Shown here piece by piece: positions 44,850-52,893 of a stretch of DNA of 64,000 nt; within the stretch, counting starts at the first letter, position 1, and every line of letters starts with the position of its first letter. The notes beneath the pieces were generated by a model. It was not told the origin of the DNA and did not search any database. It saw only the letters and a program-made list of their open reading frames with translations. This DNA comes from Candidatus Siliceabacter maunaloa (GTDB lineage Bacteria; Actinomycetota; Thermoleophilia; Solirubrobacterales; Solirubrobacteraceae), in the NCBI GenBank assembly GCA_024330185.1, contig JANDLV010000008.1, positions 1-64,000 of the forward strand, read 5' to 3'. Made by a program: the position numbers and the translations under genes.

Positions 44850-46154
44850 CTACCGCGCCACCAGCCTCGAGAGATCCTCGGTGAACCTCGGATAGGAGAC
44901 CGCGGCCGCCTCCATCCCCACGACCTCGACGCCCTCGCGGGAGGCGAGGCCGGCGATCGCGCCGGCCATGGCCAGGCGGTGGTCCCCGCGTGCGTCCAGC
45001 GTGCCGCCGCGCAGGCCGCCGGTGCCGGTGACCGCGAAGCCGTCGTCCGTGGCCTCGATGCTCGCTCCCAGGCCGCGCAGGCCCTCCACCACCCCGGCGA
45101 TGCGGTCGGACTCCTTGACGCGCAGCTCGGCGGCGCCCCGCACGACGGTCTCGCCCTCTGCGAAGCAGCCCAGCAGCGCGACGAGGGGCAGCTCGTCGAT
45201 GGCCAGCGGCACCTCGTCGGCCTCGACCACCGTGCCCGCCAATGGCGCCGTACGCACGTCGAGCTCGCTGACGGGCTCCGCGGTGGGGATGTCGTCGCCC
45301 ACCGGCTCCTCGAGCTCGCCGACCACGACGGCGCCCATGCGCGCAGCGATGCGCAGGAAGCCGGTGCGCGTCCAGTTGACGCCCACGTCGCGCACCACGA
45401 TCTTCGAGCGGGGCACGATCGCCGCGGCGGCCACCATGAAGGCCGCCGAGGAGGCGTCGCCGGGCACGCGCACCGACTCCAGCTCGAGCTCGTCGCAGTT
45501 GGTGACCGTCACCTGACGCCCGTCGCGGTGCACCGACACGGCCGCGGCGCGCAGCAGGCGCTCGGTGTGGTCGCGGCTGGGCGCCGGCTCGGTCACGGTG
45601 GTGACCCCGTCGGCGGCCAGGCCGGCCAGCAGCACGCACGACTTGACCTGGGCGCTGGCCACGGGGAGGTCGTAGGCGATCGAGCGCAGGCGCACCCCGT
45701 GGACGGTGAAGGGCGGATAGCGCCCGTCGGTGGCCTCGATGCGCGCGCCCATGCGCTCCAGCGGCTCGACCACCCGGTCGACCGGGCGGCGACGGATGGA
45801 CGCATCGCCGTCCAGTGTGTAGGTCCGCCCCGCCTGGGAGGCCAGCCAGCCGGGCAGCAGGCGCATCAGCGTGCCCGCGTTGCCCACGTCTATGGACCCA
45901 TCGGCCTCGCGCGCCTCACGCAGGCCGCTGCCGCGCACCACCACGTCGCCCTCCTCGTGGACCTCCACCAGCGCCCCCAGCGCACGAAGGGCGTCAAGGG
46001 TGCTCGTGGTGTCGGCCGCGCGCAGGTAGTTGGTCACGCGCACGGGCTGGTCGTGCATCGCCGCCAGCAGCGCGGCGCGGTGGGAGACCGACTTGTCCGG
46101 CGGCGCCGTGATCTCGCCGCGCAGCCGCCCGGAGGGCTCGAAACGGGTGTTCAC
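44850..46154 (-). CDS. aroA: 5-enolpyruvylshikimate-3-phosphate synthase
   Basis: Sixth step of the shikimate pathway. The 434-aa product shows PPDKSVSHRAALLAAMHDQP at the start, DVGNAGTLMRLLPGWLAS (PEP/glyphosate-binding region), SAQVKSCVLLAGLAADG, the acidic IDELPLVALLG and RVKESDRIAGVVEGL. GTG at 46154 lies in a GTGA overlap with tyrA. It is the last gene of the aromatic operon as it stands; the ISAzo13 end is only 29 bp beyond its stop. In relatives cmk usually follows directly, suggesting the operon was cut here. Confidence 0.97.
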   Translation of the reverse strand: MNTRFEPSGRLRGEITAPPDKSVSHRAALLAAMHDQPVRVTNYLRAADTTSTLDALRALGALVEVHEEGDVVVRGSGLREAREADGSIDVGNAGTLMRLLPGWLASQAGRTYTLDGDASIRRRPVDRVVEPLERMGARIEATDGRYPPFTVHGVRLRSIAYDLPVASAQVKSCVLLAGLAADGVTTVTEPAPSRDHTERLLRAAAVSVHRDGRQVTVTNCDELELESVRVPGDASSAAFMVAAAAIVPRSKIVVRDVGVNWTRTGFLRIAARMGAVVVGELEEPVGDDIPTAEPVSELDVRTAPLAGTVVEADEVPLAIDELPLVALLGCFAEGETVVRGAAELRVKESDRIAGVVEGLRGLGASIEATDDGFAVTGTGGLRGGTLDARGDHRLAMAGAIAGLASREGVEVVGMEAAAVSYPRFTEDLSRLVAR

Positions 46155-47254
46155 GTGGTGACCGGCTGGCCGCCGTCGGCGAGCAGCCTCGCCGCCCGGT
46201 CGGCCGTGGCCGCTGCGACCCAGAGGGTCACCACGCCGTTGCGACCGTCGGGCGAGGGGCTGAGCGACATGTCCGAGATGTTGACGCCTCCGCGCCCCAG
46301 GGTGAGGGCCAGTTCGGCGATGACCCCCGGGCGGTTGGGCACGGCGACGCGCAGCAGCGCTGTCGGTCCGCCGAAGGCGCCCGCCTCCAGCAGGGCGCGG
46401 CGCTGTGCGGCGGCCTCCTCCTGCCACGCCTCCAGCGCCGGACGGTCGCCCTCGGTGAGGCGCTTGCGAGCGTCGGCCAGCGCCGCAACGGCCTCATCGA
46501 TGGCCTCCACCAGGGCGTCGGCGTTGGCCAGGTAGATGTCGGGCCACAAGGCCGGGTTGGCCCCCGCCACGCGCGTCGTGTCGCGGAAGGAGGGCCCGGT
46601 GGCGGGCAGGCTGTGCTCCTCGCCGGCAGCACGCGCGGCCTGGCCCACCAGCACGTTGGCCAGCACGTGGGGCAGGTGGGAGACGGTCGCCACGAGGCGG
46701 TCGTGGGTGGCGGCGTCGATGGTCACCGGATGGGCGCCCAGGCCGCTGACCAGCCGGTGGGCGCGCTCCAGCAGCGTCCCCCGCGTGCGGGCGGTGGGCG
46801 TGAGGTACCAGGTGGCGTCGGCGAACAGGCTCTCCCGGGCGGCGCCGATCCCCGCGGACTCCGCTCCGGCCAGCGGGTGGCCACCGACGTAGCGGGAGTC
46901 GTCGTGGGCAGCCACCAGCGCGCGCTTGGTGGAGCCCACATCGGTGACCAGGCAATCGGGGCCTGCGGCGGTCAGCGTCGCGCCCAGCGCCCCGTCCAGG
47001 ACGCCCAGCGGGGCGGCGACCACCGCCGCGTCGGCGCCGTCGAGGGCCTCCCGGAGGCTGGCGTGCACCGAGGGTACGGCGGAGAAGGACGGCGAGCCCT
47101 CGTCGCCCGCCGACGGCGCGGCGAACCGCCTCGCCGCCGCCTCCCGCGCCCCCTCGTCGGGGTCGTAGGCGCTCACGTGCGCGCCGAGGCGGGCACTCGC
47201 GGCCAGCGCCACCGAGCCGCCGATGAGCCCGGCGCCGACGACCGCGACCCTCAC
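46151..47254 (-). CDS. tyrA: Prephenate dehydrogenase with C-terminal ACT domain
   Basis: Oxidises prephenate (or arogenate) to the tyrosine precursor. From GTG at 47254 it is 367 aa. The NAD loop is VAVVGAGLIGGSVALAA, followed by VTDVGSTKRALVAAHDDSRY, GGHPLAGAESAGIGAARESL and SHLPHVLANVLV. Residues about 300-365 form an ACT domain (RVAVPNRPGVIAELALTLGR, GGVNISDMSLSPS), which suggests feedback control by an aromatic amino acid. It is coupled to DAHP synthase and aroA by 4-bp overlaps. Confidence 0.95.
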   Translation of the reverse strand: MRVAVVGAGLIGGSVALAASARLGAHVSAYDPDEGAREAAARRFAAPSAGDEGSPSFSAVPSVHASLREALDGADAAVVAAPLGVLDGALGATLTAAGPDCLVTDVGSTKRALVAAHDDSRYVGGHPLAGAESAGIGAARESLFADATWYLTPTARTRGTLLERAHRLVSGLGAHPVTIDAATHDRLVATVSHLPHVLANVLVGQAARAAGEEHSLPATGPSFRDTTRVAGANPALWPDIYLANADALVEAIDEAVAALADARKRLTEGDRPALEAWQEEAAAQRRALLEAGAFGGPTALLRVAVPNRPGVIAELALTLGRGGVNISDMSLSPSPDGRNGVVTLWVAAATADRAARLLADGGQPVTT

Positions 47255-48330
47255 GCGGCCGCGCGCCGACCCCGCACCGCACCGGCGAGCCCGTCCAGCA
47301 CGCCGACCGTCGCGTCCCAGTCCATGCACGCGTCGGTGATCGACTGCCCGTAGGTCAGCGGCCCTCCGGCCTCGAGATCCTGACAGCCGGCGACGAGGAA
47401 GGACTCGAGCATCACGCCGACGATGGCCCGGTTGCCGGCCGCGACCTGGGCGCCGATCTCCGCGGCCACCGCCGGCTGGCGCTCATGGTTCTTGCCGCTG
47501 TTGCCGTGCGACGCGTCGACGACCAGGCGCTCGGGCAGGCCAGCGCTGCGCAGCCTCTCCAGTGCCGAGGCGACGCCGTCGGCGTCGTGGTTCGGCGCGC
47601 CGCCGCCGCGGAGGATCACGTGGCCGTCCGGGTTGCCGCTCGTGTGCAGGATCGCGGGGACCCCCCGGGCGTCGACGCCCGCGAAGGCGTGCTGGGCCGC
47701 CGCGGCGCGCACGGCGTCGACGGCCACCTGCACGTTTCCGTCGGTGCGGTTCTTGAAGCCCACCGGCATCGACAGGCCCGACCCGAGCTGGCGGTGGGTC
47801 TGGCTCTCGGTCGTCCGCGCGCCGATCGCGCCCCACGCGACCGTGTCGGAGATGTACTGGGGCGTGATCGGGTCCAGCCACTCGACGCCGACCGGGAGGC
47901 CGAGGGCGAGGACCTCGAGCAGCAGCTCGCGGGCGGTCGACAGGCCGGTGTCGACGTCGAAGGTGCCGTCGAGGTGAGGATCGTTGATCAAGCCCTTCCA
48001 CCCCGTCGTGGTCCGGGGCTTCTCGAAGTAGACGCGCATGGCCACGAACAGGTCGGTGGCGAGCTCCCGCGCCCTGGCGCTCAGCCGGCGCGCGTACTCG
48101 AGGGCCGCCTCGGCGTCGTGGACGCTGCACGGACCCACGACGACGAGCAGGCGGTCGTCGACGCCCTCGAGGATGGCGGTGGTCTGCTCGCGATGGCTGA
48201 CGACCTGCTCGGCCTGCTCGTCGGCGAGCGGGAGGCGCTCGAGGATCCGCGCGGGGGTGGTCAGCGGCACGACGCGTGCGATGCGCCGGTCGCGGACGCC
48301 ATCGTGTCGGCGCACGTCGGTCACGGACAT
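47251..48330 (-). CDS. DAHP synthase, type I (AroF/G/H-like)
   Basis: Commits phosphoenolpyruvate and erythrose 4-phosphate to aromatic synthesis. The 359-aa protein has the type I signatures VVGPCSVHDAEAALEYARRL, MRVYFEKPRTTTGWKGLIND, LPVGVEWLDPITPQYISD and VGFKNRTDGNVQVAVDA. Actinobacteria often use the type II plant-like enzyme instead, so a type I copy leading the tyrA-aroA operon is notable. A 20-codon aromatic leader and hairpins precede it. Stop overlaps the tyrA GTG by 4 bp. Confidence 0.95.
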   Translation of the reverse strand: MSVTDVRRHDGVRDRRIARVVPLTTPARILERLPLADEQAEQVVSHREQTTAILEGVDDRLLVVVGPCSVHDAEAALEYARRLSARARELATDLFVAMRVYFEKPRTTTGWKGLINDPHLDGTFDVDTGLSTARELLLEVLALGLPVGVEWLDPITPQYISDTVAWGAIGARTTESQTHRQLGSGLSMPVGFKNRTDGNVQVAVDAVRAAAAQHAFAGVDARGVPAILHTSGNPDGHVILRGGGAPNHDADGVASALERLRSAGLPERLVVDASHGNSGKNHERQPAVAAEIGAQVAAGNRAIVGVMLESFLVAGCQDLEAGGPLTYGQSITDACMDWDATVGVLDGLAGAVRGRRAAA

Positions 48331-48451
48331 GGCTTCTTCTCGGTGGTCACGCTACGAGATCCTTTCGAAAACGCCTGCGAGGACAGTACGGAGAACTGCG
48401 GTCCTGCGACGCTCGGCATGAAAGAGGTGCAGCGGGCGAGGAGCCGAGCGC
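48331..48451 (-). promoter_or_regulatory. Probable attenuator between leader peptide and DAHP synthase
   Basis: Two hairpins can form in the 121-nt leader. One pairs 48443-48450 with 48410-48417 (CGCTCGGC with GCCGAGCG, 8 perfect pairs, 25-nt loop). The second pairs 48401-48405 with 48380-48384 (AGGAC with GTCCT on the minus strand) with further pairing inside, and is followed after a few bases by TTTT, weakly terminator-like. The arrangement after an aromatic-rich leader fits ribosome-mediated attenuation; competing structures were not computed. Confidence 0.5.
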
Positions 48452-48514
48452 CTAGCTAAATCGCCAGGCGGCGAACAGCGGGAGATACCAGCGGCTGCTC
48501 GCGAGACGGTCCAT
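48452..48514 (-). CDS. 20-aa aromatic leader peptide of the DAHP synthase operon
   Basis: ATG at 48514 to TAG at 48452-48454. The peptide starts MDRLASS and ends RWYLPLFAAWRFS, so six of the last thirteen residues are aromatic (2 Trp, 1 Tyr, 2 Phe in RWYLPLFAAWRF, with codons TGG, TAT, TTC, TGG, TTT). Counting exactly, these are five aromatic codons. Such density just before the gene for the first aromatic enzyme is the hallmark of an attenuation leader. It begins 12 nt after the hisC-like stop, in the same frame, and has no obvious Shine-Dalgarno, so reinitiation by ribosomes finishing hisC is possible. Confidence 0.62.
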   Translation of the reverse strand: MDRLASSRWYLPLFAAWRFS

Positions 48515-48526
48515 GCGTGATTCAGC

Positions 48527-49636
48527 TTAGAGGACCGCGCGCAGGGCGTCGAGGAAGCGGGTGTTCTCGGCCTCGGTGCCGTAGGTGACGCGCAGCGCGC
48601 CATCGCGGCCCAGGGCGGTCCCGGCGCGCACCAGGACCCCGCGGTCGCGCAGGCCGACGACCACCTCGGGCTCGAGCTGCGCGGCGCGCTCGGGGTCGCG
48701 GTCCACGTCGAACCACGCGAAGTTGGCCTGCGACCGCGCCGGGTCGAGACCCAGTGCGCGCAGGCCCTCCTCCACCTCGACACGAGCCATCACGGTGCGC
48801 TCGACGCGCTGCGCCACGGTGTCCTGGTGGCGCAGCGCCTCGGCTGCCGCCGCCTGCGCGGCGACGTTGCAGAAGAAGGGTTGGCGGACCTGGTCGAGCG
48901 CCTGGACCATCCCCTCGCTGCCACACAGCCCGTAGCCCACGCGCAGGCCGGCCAGGCCGTAGACCTTGGAGAAGGTGCGCAGGAGCACGAGGTTCGGGTG
49001 GTTGTCCAGGAGGTCGATGGTCGTGTCGGGGTCGTCGAGGACGTTGAACTCGCAGTAGGCCTCGTCGAGGATCACCACGACGTGGCGCGGGAGGTCGGCC
49101 ACGAAGGCGGCGACCTGCGCGGCGGGCAGGGCGGTCGAGGTGGGGTTGTTGGGGTTGCAGACGATCACCAGACGCGTGGCCACGGTGACCTCGCCGGCCA
49201 TGGCGTCCAGGTCGTGGCCGTGCTCGGCGTCCAGCGGCACGGTGATCGCCGTGGCCCCCGAGGCCGCCGCGAGGTGCGGGTAGACGCTGAACGACGGCCA
49301 GGCGTGCACCAGCTCGGCGCCGGGCTCCAGCAACGCCTCCCCCGCCGCGAGCAGCACGTCGCACGACCCGTTGCCGATGGCGATCCGGCTCGAGGGCACC
49401 CCGGTGCGGTCGCTCAGCGCGGCGCGCAGGCGGGCGTTGGAGGGGTCGGGGTAGCGATGGGCGGTCATCGTCGCGCGCTGGACCGCCTCTAGCGCCTGTG
49501 GCACCGGCCCGAAGGGCGTCTCGTTGGAGGCCAGCATCGCGACGTCGTCGGGCAGCGCATAGCCGCCGGCGACCGGGTAGCGGGGCAGGCGTGCGATGCG
49601 CTGGGAGAACTCCATGAGGGTTTCGTCTGCGGTCAT
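48527..49636 (-). CDS. HisC-like PLP aminotransferase
   Basis: A 369-aa fold-type I aminotransferase of the histidinol-phosphate/aromatic subgroup. It opens with PVAGGYALPDDVAMLASNETPF and has RLVIVCNPNNPTSTALP, ILDEAYCEFN, the PLP lysine in LRTFSKVYGLAGLRVGY, and an arginine near the end (GALRVTYGT). Position between aroH and the DAHP synthase/tyrA/aroA genes suggests it transaminates phenylpyruvate, 4-hydroxyphenylpyruvate or prephenate, though a histidine role cannot be excluded. ATG at 49636 follows aroH by 24 bp. Confidence 0.9.
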   Translation of the reverse strand: MTADETLMEFSQRIARLPRYPVAGGYALPDDVAMLASNETPFGPVPQALEAVQRATMTAHRYPDPSNARLRAALSDRTGVPSSRIAIGNGSCDVLLAAGEALLEPGAELVHAWPSFSVYPHLAAASGATAITVPLDAEHGHDLDAMAGEVTVATRLVIVCNPNNPTSTALPAAQVAAFVADLPRHVVVILDEAYCEFNVLDDPDTTIDLLDNHPNLVLLRTFSKVYGLAGLRVGYGLCGSEGMVQALDQVRQPFFCNVAAQAAAAEALRHQDTVAQRVERTVMARVEVEEGLRALGLDPARSQANFAWFDVDRDPERAAQLEPEVVVGLRDRGVLVRAGTALGRDGALRVTYGTEAENTRFLDALRAVL

Positions 49637-49660
49637 CGCAAGCGAGGACCTCCGACGACG

Positions 49661-50026
49661 TTACTGGGCCCCCTCCAGGTCCAGGCGCAGCCGCCGCGCC
49701 TCGCCCAGGTAGACGTGCTGGGGGCGGTGCTCCTCGGGCGCGTGGTAGTGCATGAGCACGCGCACGACGCGGGGCATGGCGCCGGGGACCTCGATCTCCC
49801 GCGCACAGAGCAGCGGCACGGCGCTGAAGCCGTTCTCCCGCGCGGCCACGGCGGGGAACTCGGCCGTCAGGTCACCGGTGACGGTGAAGAGGGCGCTGAC
49901 CACGTCGTCCGGGCGCAGGGCGTTGCGCTCGAGGATCTCGCGCAGCAGCGTGGCGGTCGCGTCGAGGATGGCCTCGCGCTCGTCGGCGACGACGTCGGTG
50001 GCTCCGCGCAGGGCGAACAGGCGCAT
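49661..50026 (-). CDS. aroH: Monofunctional chorismate mutase, AroH class
   Basis: Rearranges chorismate to prephenate. The 121-aa protein belongs to the trimeric AroH class: MRLFALRGATDVVADEREAI with the active-site Arg in ALRGAT, NALRPDDVVSALFTVTGDL, EFPAVAARENGF and GAMPRVVRVLMHYH. It matches Bacillus AroH in length and layout and differs from the all-helical AroQ class more common in actinobacteria. ATG at 50026 follows the pseudouridine synthase gene by 4 bp. Confidence 0.93.
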   Translation of the reverse strand: MRLFALRGATDVVADEREAILDATATLLREILERNALRPDDVVSALFTVTGDLTAEFPAVAARENGFSAVPLLCAREIEVPGAMPRVVRVLMHYHAPEEHRPQHVYLGEARRLRLDLEGAQ

Positions 50027-50030
50027 GCCC

Positions 50031-50723
50031 TCATGCTCGCAGGCGCTCGACCTCGGCAGGCGTGAGACGGCGCCAGCGCCCGGAGGCGAGCCCGCGAAGG
50101 TCCAACGGGCCGAAGCGGGTTCGCTCCAGCGCCTGCACGGAGTGGCCGACCGCGTCGCACATGCGCTTGACCTGGCGCTTGCGCCCCTCGCGCAGGGTGA
50201 GCTCCAGCAGGCCCGCGCGCACCTCGCGCACCCCCGCGGGAGCGGTGCGCCCGTCCTCCAGTTCGACCCCCTCACGTAGCGCGCGCAGGGCGCGCGGGCT
50301 CAGCCGCCCCCCGGCCACCCGCGCGCGGTAGGTGCGAGGCAGCTCGTAGCGGGGATGGAGCAGGCGCTCGGCGAGCTCTCCGTCGTTGGTCAGCAGGAGC
50401 AGCCCGGTGGTGTCGACGTCCAGCCGCCCGACCGGGTACAGCCGCGCCCCGGGAAGGTCGACCAGGTCCACGACTGTGCGCCGCCCATGGGTGTCGCGGG
50501 CGGTCGATACCACGCCCGACGGCTTGTTGAGCGCCACGACCACGCGCTCCTCGGGGCCCTCCAGCATGCGGCCGTCCACCGCGACGCCGCTGGTTGCGTC
50601 GACATCACGCGCCGGGTCGGTGATCACCTCCCCGCCGACCGTCACCCGCCCGGCCCGAACCACATCCTCCGCGGCCCGCCGTGAGGCCACCCCGGCGTGG
50701 GCGAGGAACTTGGCCAGGCGCAC
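50031..50723 (-). CDS. rRNA pseudouridine synthase (RsuA/RluB family)
   Basis: A 230-aa RNA pseudouridine synthase. An N-terminal S4 RNA-binding domain (VRLAKFLAHAGVASRRAAED) is followed by the catalytic domain with ALNKPSGVVSTARDTHGRRT and the active-site Asp in YPVGRLDVDTTGLLLLTNDG, then TLREGRKRQVKRMCDAVGH. In many Gram-positives the gene next to scpAB is rluB; here scpAB lies 5 kb away. GTG at 50723 fits the S4 start; an in-frame TTG at 50750 would add nine residues. It heads the minus-strand aromatic operon. Confidence 0.92.
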   Translation of the reverse strand: MRLAKFLAHAGVASRRAAEDVVRAGRVTVGGEVITDPARDVDATSGVAVDGRMLEGPEERVVVALNKPSGVVSTARDTHGRRTVVDLVDLPGARLYPVGRLDVDTTGLLLLTNDGELAERLLHPRYELPRTYRARVAGGRLSPRALRALREGVELEDGRTAPAGVREVRAGLLELTLREGRKRQVKRMCDAVGHSVQALERTRFGPLDLRGLASGRWRRLTPAEVERLRA

Positions 50724-50843
50724 GCGGGTGGAGGGTACGAGCCGGCGCAATCGGGAGCCGGCGGGCGATCCCGGCCGGCGCGGCGACTGGCGCGAGTTGG
50801 CCCGGGGGCCGAGGCCCGGCGCCGCGCCACTAGCCTCGCCTCC

Positions 50844-51893
50844 ATGGACCTCGAGCTCCTCGAGACCACGCTGCGCGACGCCGGCGAGCCGGCCTACCGC
50901 GCCCGCCAGGTCTGGGAGTGGACCGCGCGCGGGGCGGCCGGCTACGACGTGATGACCAACCTCCCGCGGGGCCTGCGTGAGCGACTGGCCCTCGAGGTGC
51001 CCTTCTCAACGCTGACCGTCCAGAGCGAGGCGCGCTCGCGCGACGGCACGGTCAAGACGCTCTTCCACGCCGGCGATGGCCGTGCCGTCGAGGCGGTGCT
51101 CATGCGCTACCGCGACGGGCGGCGCTCGGTGTGCCTGTCCTCCCAGTCGGGCTGCCCGCTGACCTGCACCTTCTGCGCGACGGGCACGATGCGCTTCGGG
51201 CGCAACCTCACGACGTCGGAGGTTCTCGACCAGGCGCTGCACTTCCGCCGCCTCGAGGCGATCGACCACGTCGTGTTCATGGGCATGGGCGAGCCGATGA
51301 TGAACCTCGACGCCGTGCTCGCGGCGTGCCGGCGGCTGCCCGCCACGGGGGTCACCCACCGGCGCACGGCGATCTCCACGGTGGGGTGGATCCCGGGCAT
51401 AGAGCGCCTCACCGGGGCCGGCATGCCGCTGCGCCTGGCCCTCTCCCTGCACGCCGCCGACGACGCGCTGCGCACGCAGCTCATGCCGGTCAACGAGCGC
51501 TACCCGCTGGCCGACGTGCTGGCCGCGTGCCGCGCGTACTTCGAGGTCACCCGGCGCACCGTCTTCATCGAGTACGTGATGCTCGCCGGGGTCAACGACC
51601 GCCACGAGCAGGCCCTGGCGCTGGTCGACGTGCTCGACCCGCGGGCCTTCAAGGTCAACCTCATCCCCTACAACCCCACGGGGGCCTTCGACGGCTCGGG
51701 GCGCGGAGCGATCGACGCCTTCAGGGCGGTGCTGGAGGAGCATGGCCTGCGCGCCACCGTGCGCCTCACCCGGGGAGCGGACATCGCCGCCGCCTGCGGC
51801 CAGCTCGCAGCCGCTCAGCCCCCGCCTGTACCGGTGCCGCCGGAGGCGGCCCCGGTGAAACGGGAGCGCAGCGCGAGCACGTTGGCCACGTAG
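50844..51893 (+). CDS. rlmN: Dual-specificity RNA methyltransferase RlmN
   Basis: Radical-SAM enzyme that methylates A2503 of 23S rRNA and A37 of some tRNAs. The 349-aa protein has the iron-sulfur motif SGCPLTCTFCATGTMRFGRN (C-x3-C-x2-C), VVFMGMGEPMMNLDAV, STVGWIPGI and LALSLHAADDALRTQLMP. The conserved C-terminal methylated Cys is in RGADIAAACGQLA. A Pro-rich tail of about 25 residues extends past the usual end and overlaps the convergent transglycosylase gene by 79 bp. ATG at 50844. Confidence 0.95.
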   Translation: MDLELLETTLRDAGEPAYRARQVWEWTARGAAGYDVMTNLPRGLRERLALEVPFSTLTVQSEARSRDGTVKTLFHAGDGRAVEAVLMRYRDGRRSVCLSSQSGCPLTCTFCATGTMRFGRNLTTSEVLDQALHFRRLEAIDHVVFMGMGEPMMNLDAVLAACRRLPATGVTHRRTAISTVGWIPGIERLTGAGMPLRLALSLHAADDALRTQLMPVNERYPLADVLAACRAYFEVTRRTVFIEYVMLAGVNDRHEQALALVDVLDPRAFKVNLIPYNPTGAFDGSGRGAIDAFRAVLEEHGLRATVRLTRGADIAAACGQLAAAQPPPVPVPPEAAPVKRERSASTLAT

Positions 51894-52771
51894 CGCTGGG
51901 TGTCGTCGTACATGCCGATGCGGCGCACCGAGGCCATGCCCTGGTAATAGCCGGCGGCCGCCAGTGACGGGTCGCCGCCGGCCATGTCCAGCATGCGCTT
52001 GAGGTAGAGCACGCCCGCGTGGACGTTGTCCAGCGGCGCGTCGGGGTCCAGCGTGCGCCGGGCCAGGTTGCCCTGCACCCAGGTCCACGTACCGGGCATG
52101 ACCTGCATGACCCCGCGCGCGTTGGCCGAGGAGACCACGGCGTTGTTGAACCCGCTCTCCTGGTAGGCGATCGCCGTGGCCAGGCCGGGTGGCACGCCGT
52201 GCTGGTTGGCGATCTGCGCGATCTGGTCGGCGCTGACCGACCCGCCGGTCGGCGCGGGGGAAGTGCCCTCGACGACCTCCGTGGCCGGCTCGGGCTCGGC
52301 CCGGGCGTCGCCCGGCCCACCCTGGGCGCCGGTGGGCAGCTTGATCGCGGTCCCCGAGACCAGCGGCGCCGCGGCGCCGAGGCCGTTCATGGCGACAAGG
52401 GCCTCGACGGTCGACCCATACTGGGCGGCGAGGGCGCTCAGCGTGTCGCCGGGCTGAACGGTGTAGGCACCCATGGCGCCGGGGGCCTGCGCCTCGGGGG
52501 CGCCGTCGATCTGCGTGGCGACCGCGGGCGCTGCGGCCCCCTCCGCCACGGGCGCGGTGTCGTCGGGCAGCGTGATCGTGCTCCCGGCGATGACCCGGGC
52601 GTCGGGCAGCAGACCGTTGGCCGTGGCTACGTCGGCCGGTGCGCGGCCGTTGGCCCGGGCGATGCCCCAGAGGGTGTCGCCGGGTGCAACGGTGATCGTG
52701 TCTTGTGCCTGGGCGGTGGCCGGGGTGACGGCCAGCGCACCGAGGGCGAGCAGCATCGAGCGTCGGCGCAT
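51815..52771 (-). CDS. Secreted lytic transglycosylase with two LysM domains
   Basis: Peptidoglycan-active secreted enzyme, 318 aa. A signal peptide (MRRRSMLLALGALAVTPATA, cleavage after AQA) is followed by LysM 1 (ITVAPGDTLWGIARANGRAP), LysM 2 (YTVQPGDTLSALAAQYGSTV) and an SLT domain from about residue 180 with the catalytic Glu in ATAIAYQESGFNNAVVSSAN and ARGVMQVMPGTWTWVQ. It should cleave glycan strands during wall growth or resuscitation. ATG at 52771 has a GCAGGAGAT ribosome site. A 122-bp structured leader precedes it. Confidence 0.9.
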   Translation of the reverse strand: MRRRSMLLALGALAVTPATAQAQDTITVAPGDTLWGIARANGRAPADVATANGLLPDARVIAGSTITLPDDTAPVAEGAAAPAVATQIDGAPEAQAPGAMGAYTVQPGDTLSALAAQYGSTVEALVAMNGLGAAAPLVSGTAIKLPTGAQGGPGDARAEPEPATEVVEGTSPAPTGGSVSADQIAQIANQHGVPPGLATAIAYQESGFNNAVVSSANARGVMQVMPGTWTWVQGNLARRTLDPDAPLDNVHAGVLYLKRMLDMAGGDPSLAAAGYYQGMASVRRIGMYDDTQRYVANVLALRSRFTGAASGGTGTGGG

Positions 52772-52893
52772 CGGATCTCCTGCGTCGTCGGGGGTTGGCC
52801 TGCTCGGTTCGTCGCCCCCGTTGGGGCACCCCCCGGATGCGCTGGGTTACGACACCCTGCAACGGCTCGTGCGCACGGCTGGCGCACCGGCGC
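52772..52893 (-). other. GC-rich structured leader before the transglycosylase gene
   Basis: The 122 bp between GT4 and the transglycosylase contain several pairable blocks on the minus strand (GGGTGTCGTAACCC; GGGGGGTGCCCC; CGGGGGCGACG with later CCCCCGACG) and GACGAACCGAGCAGG. C-di-AMP (ydaO) riboswitches commonly precede wall hydrolases in actinobacteria, and parts recall that motif, but I cannot align the full conserved core. Treated as a possible riboswitch only. Confidence 0.25.

Noticed and set aside
44819-44850. Phage or integrative-element attachment site at the island's right edge
   Set aside because: No tRNA, integrase gene or matching repeat was found at the left edge; the TAA repeats belong to the ISAzo13 insertion.
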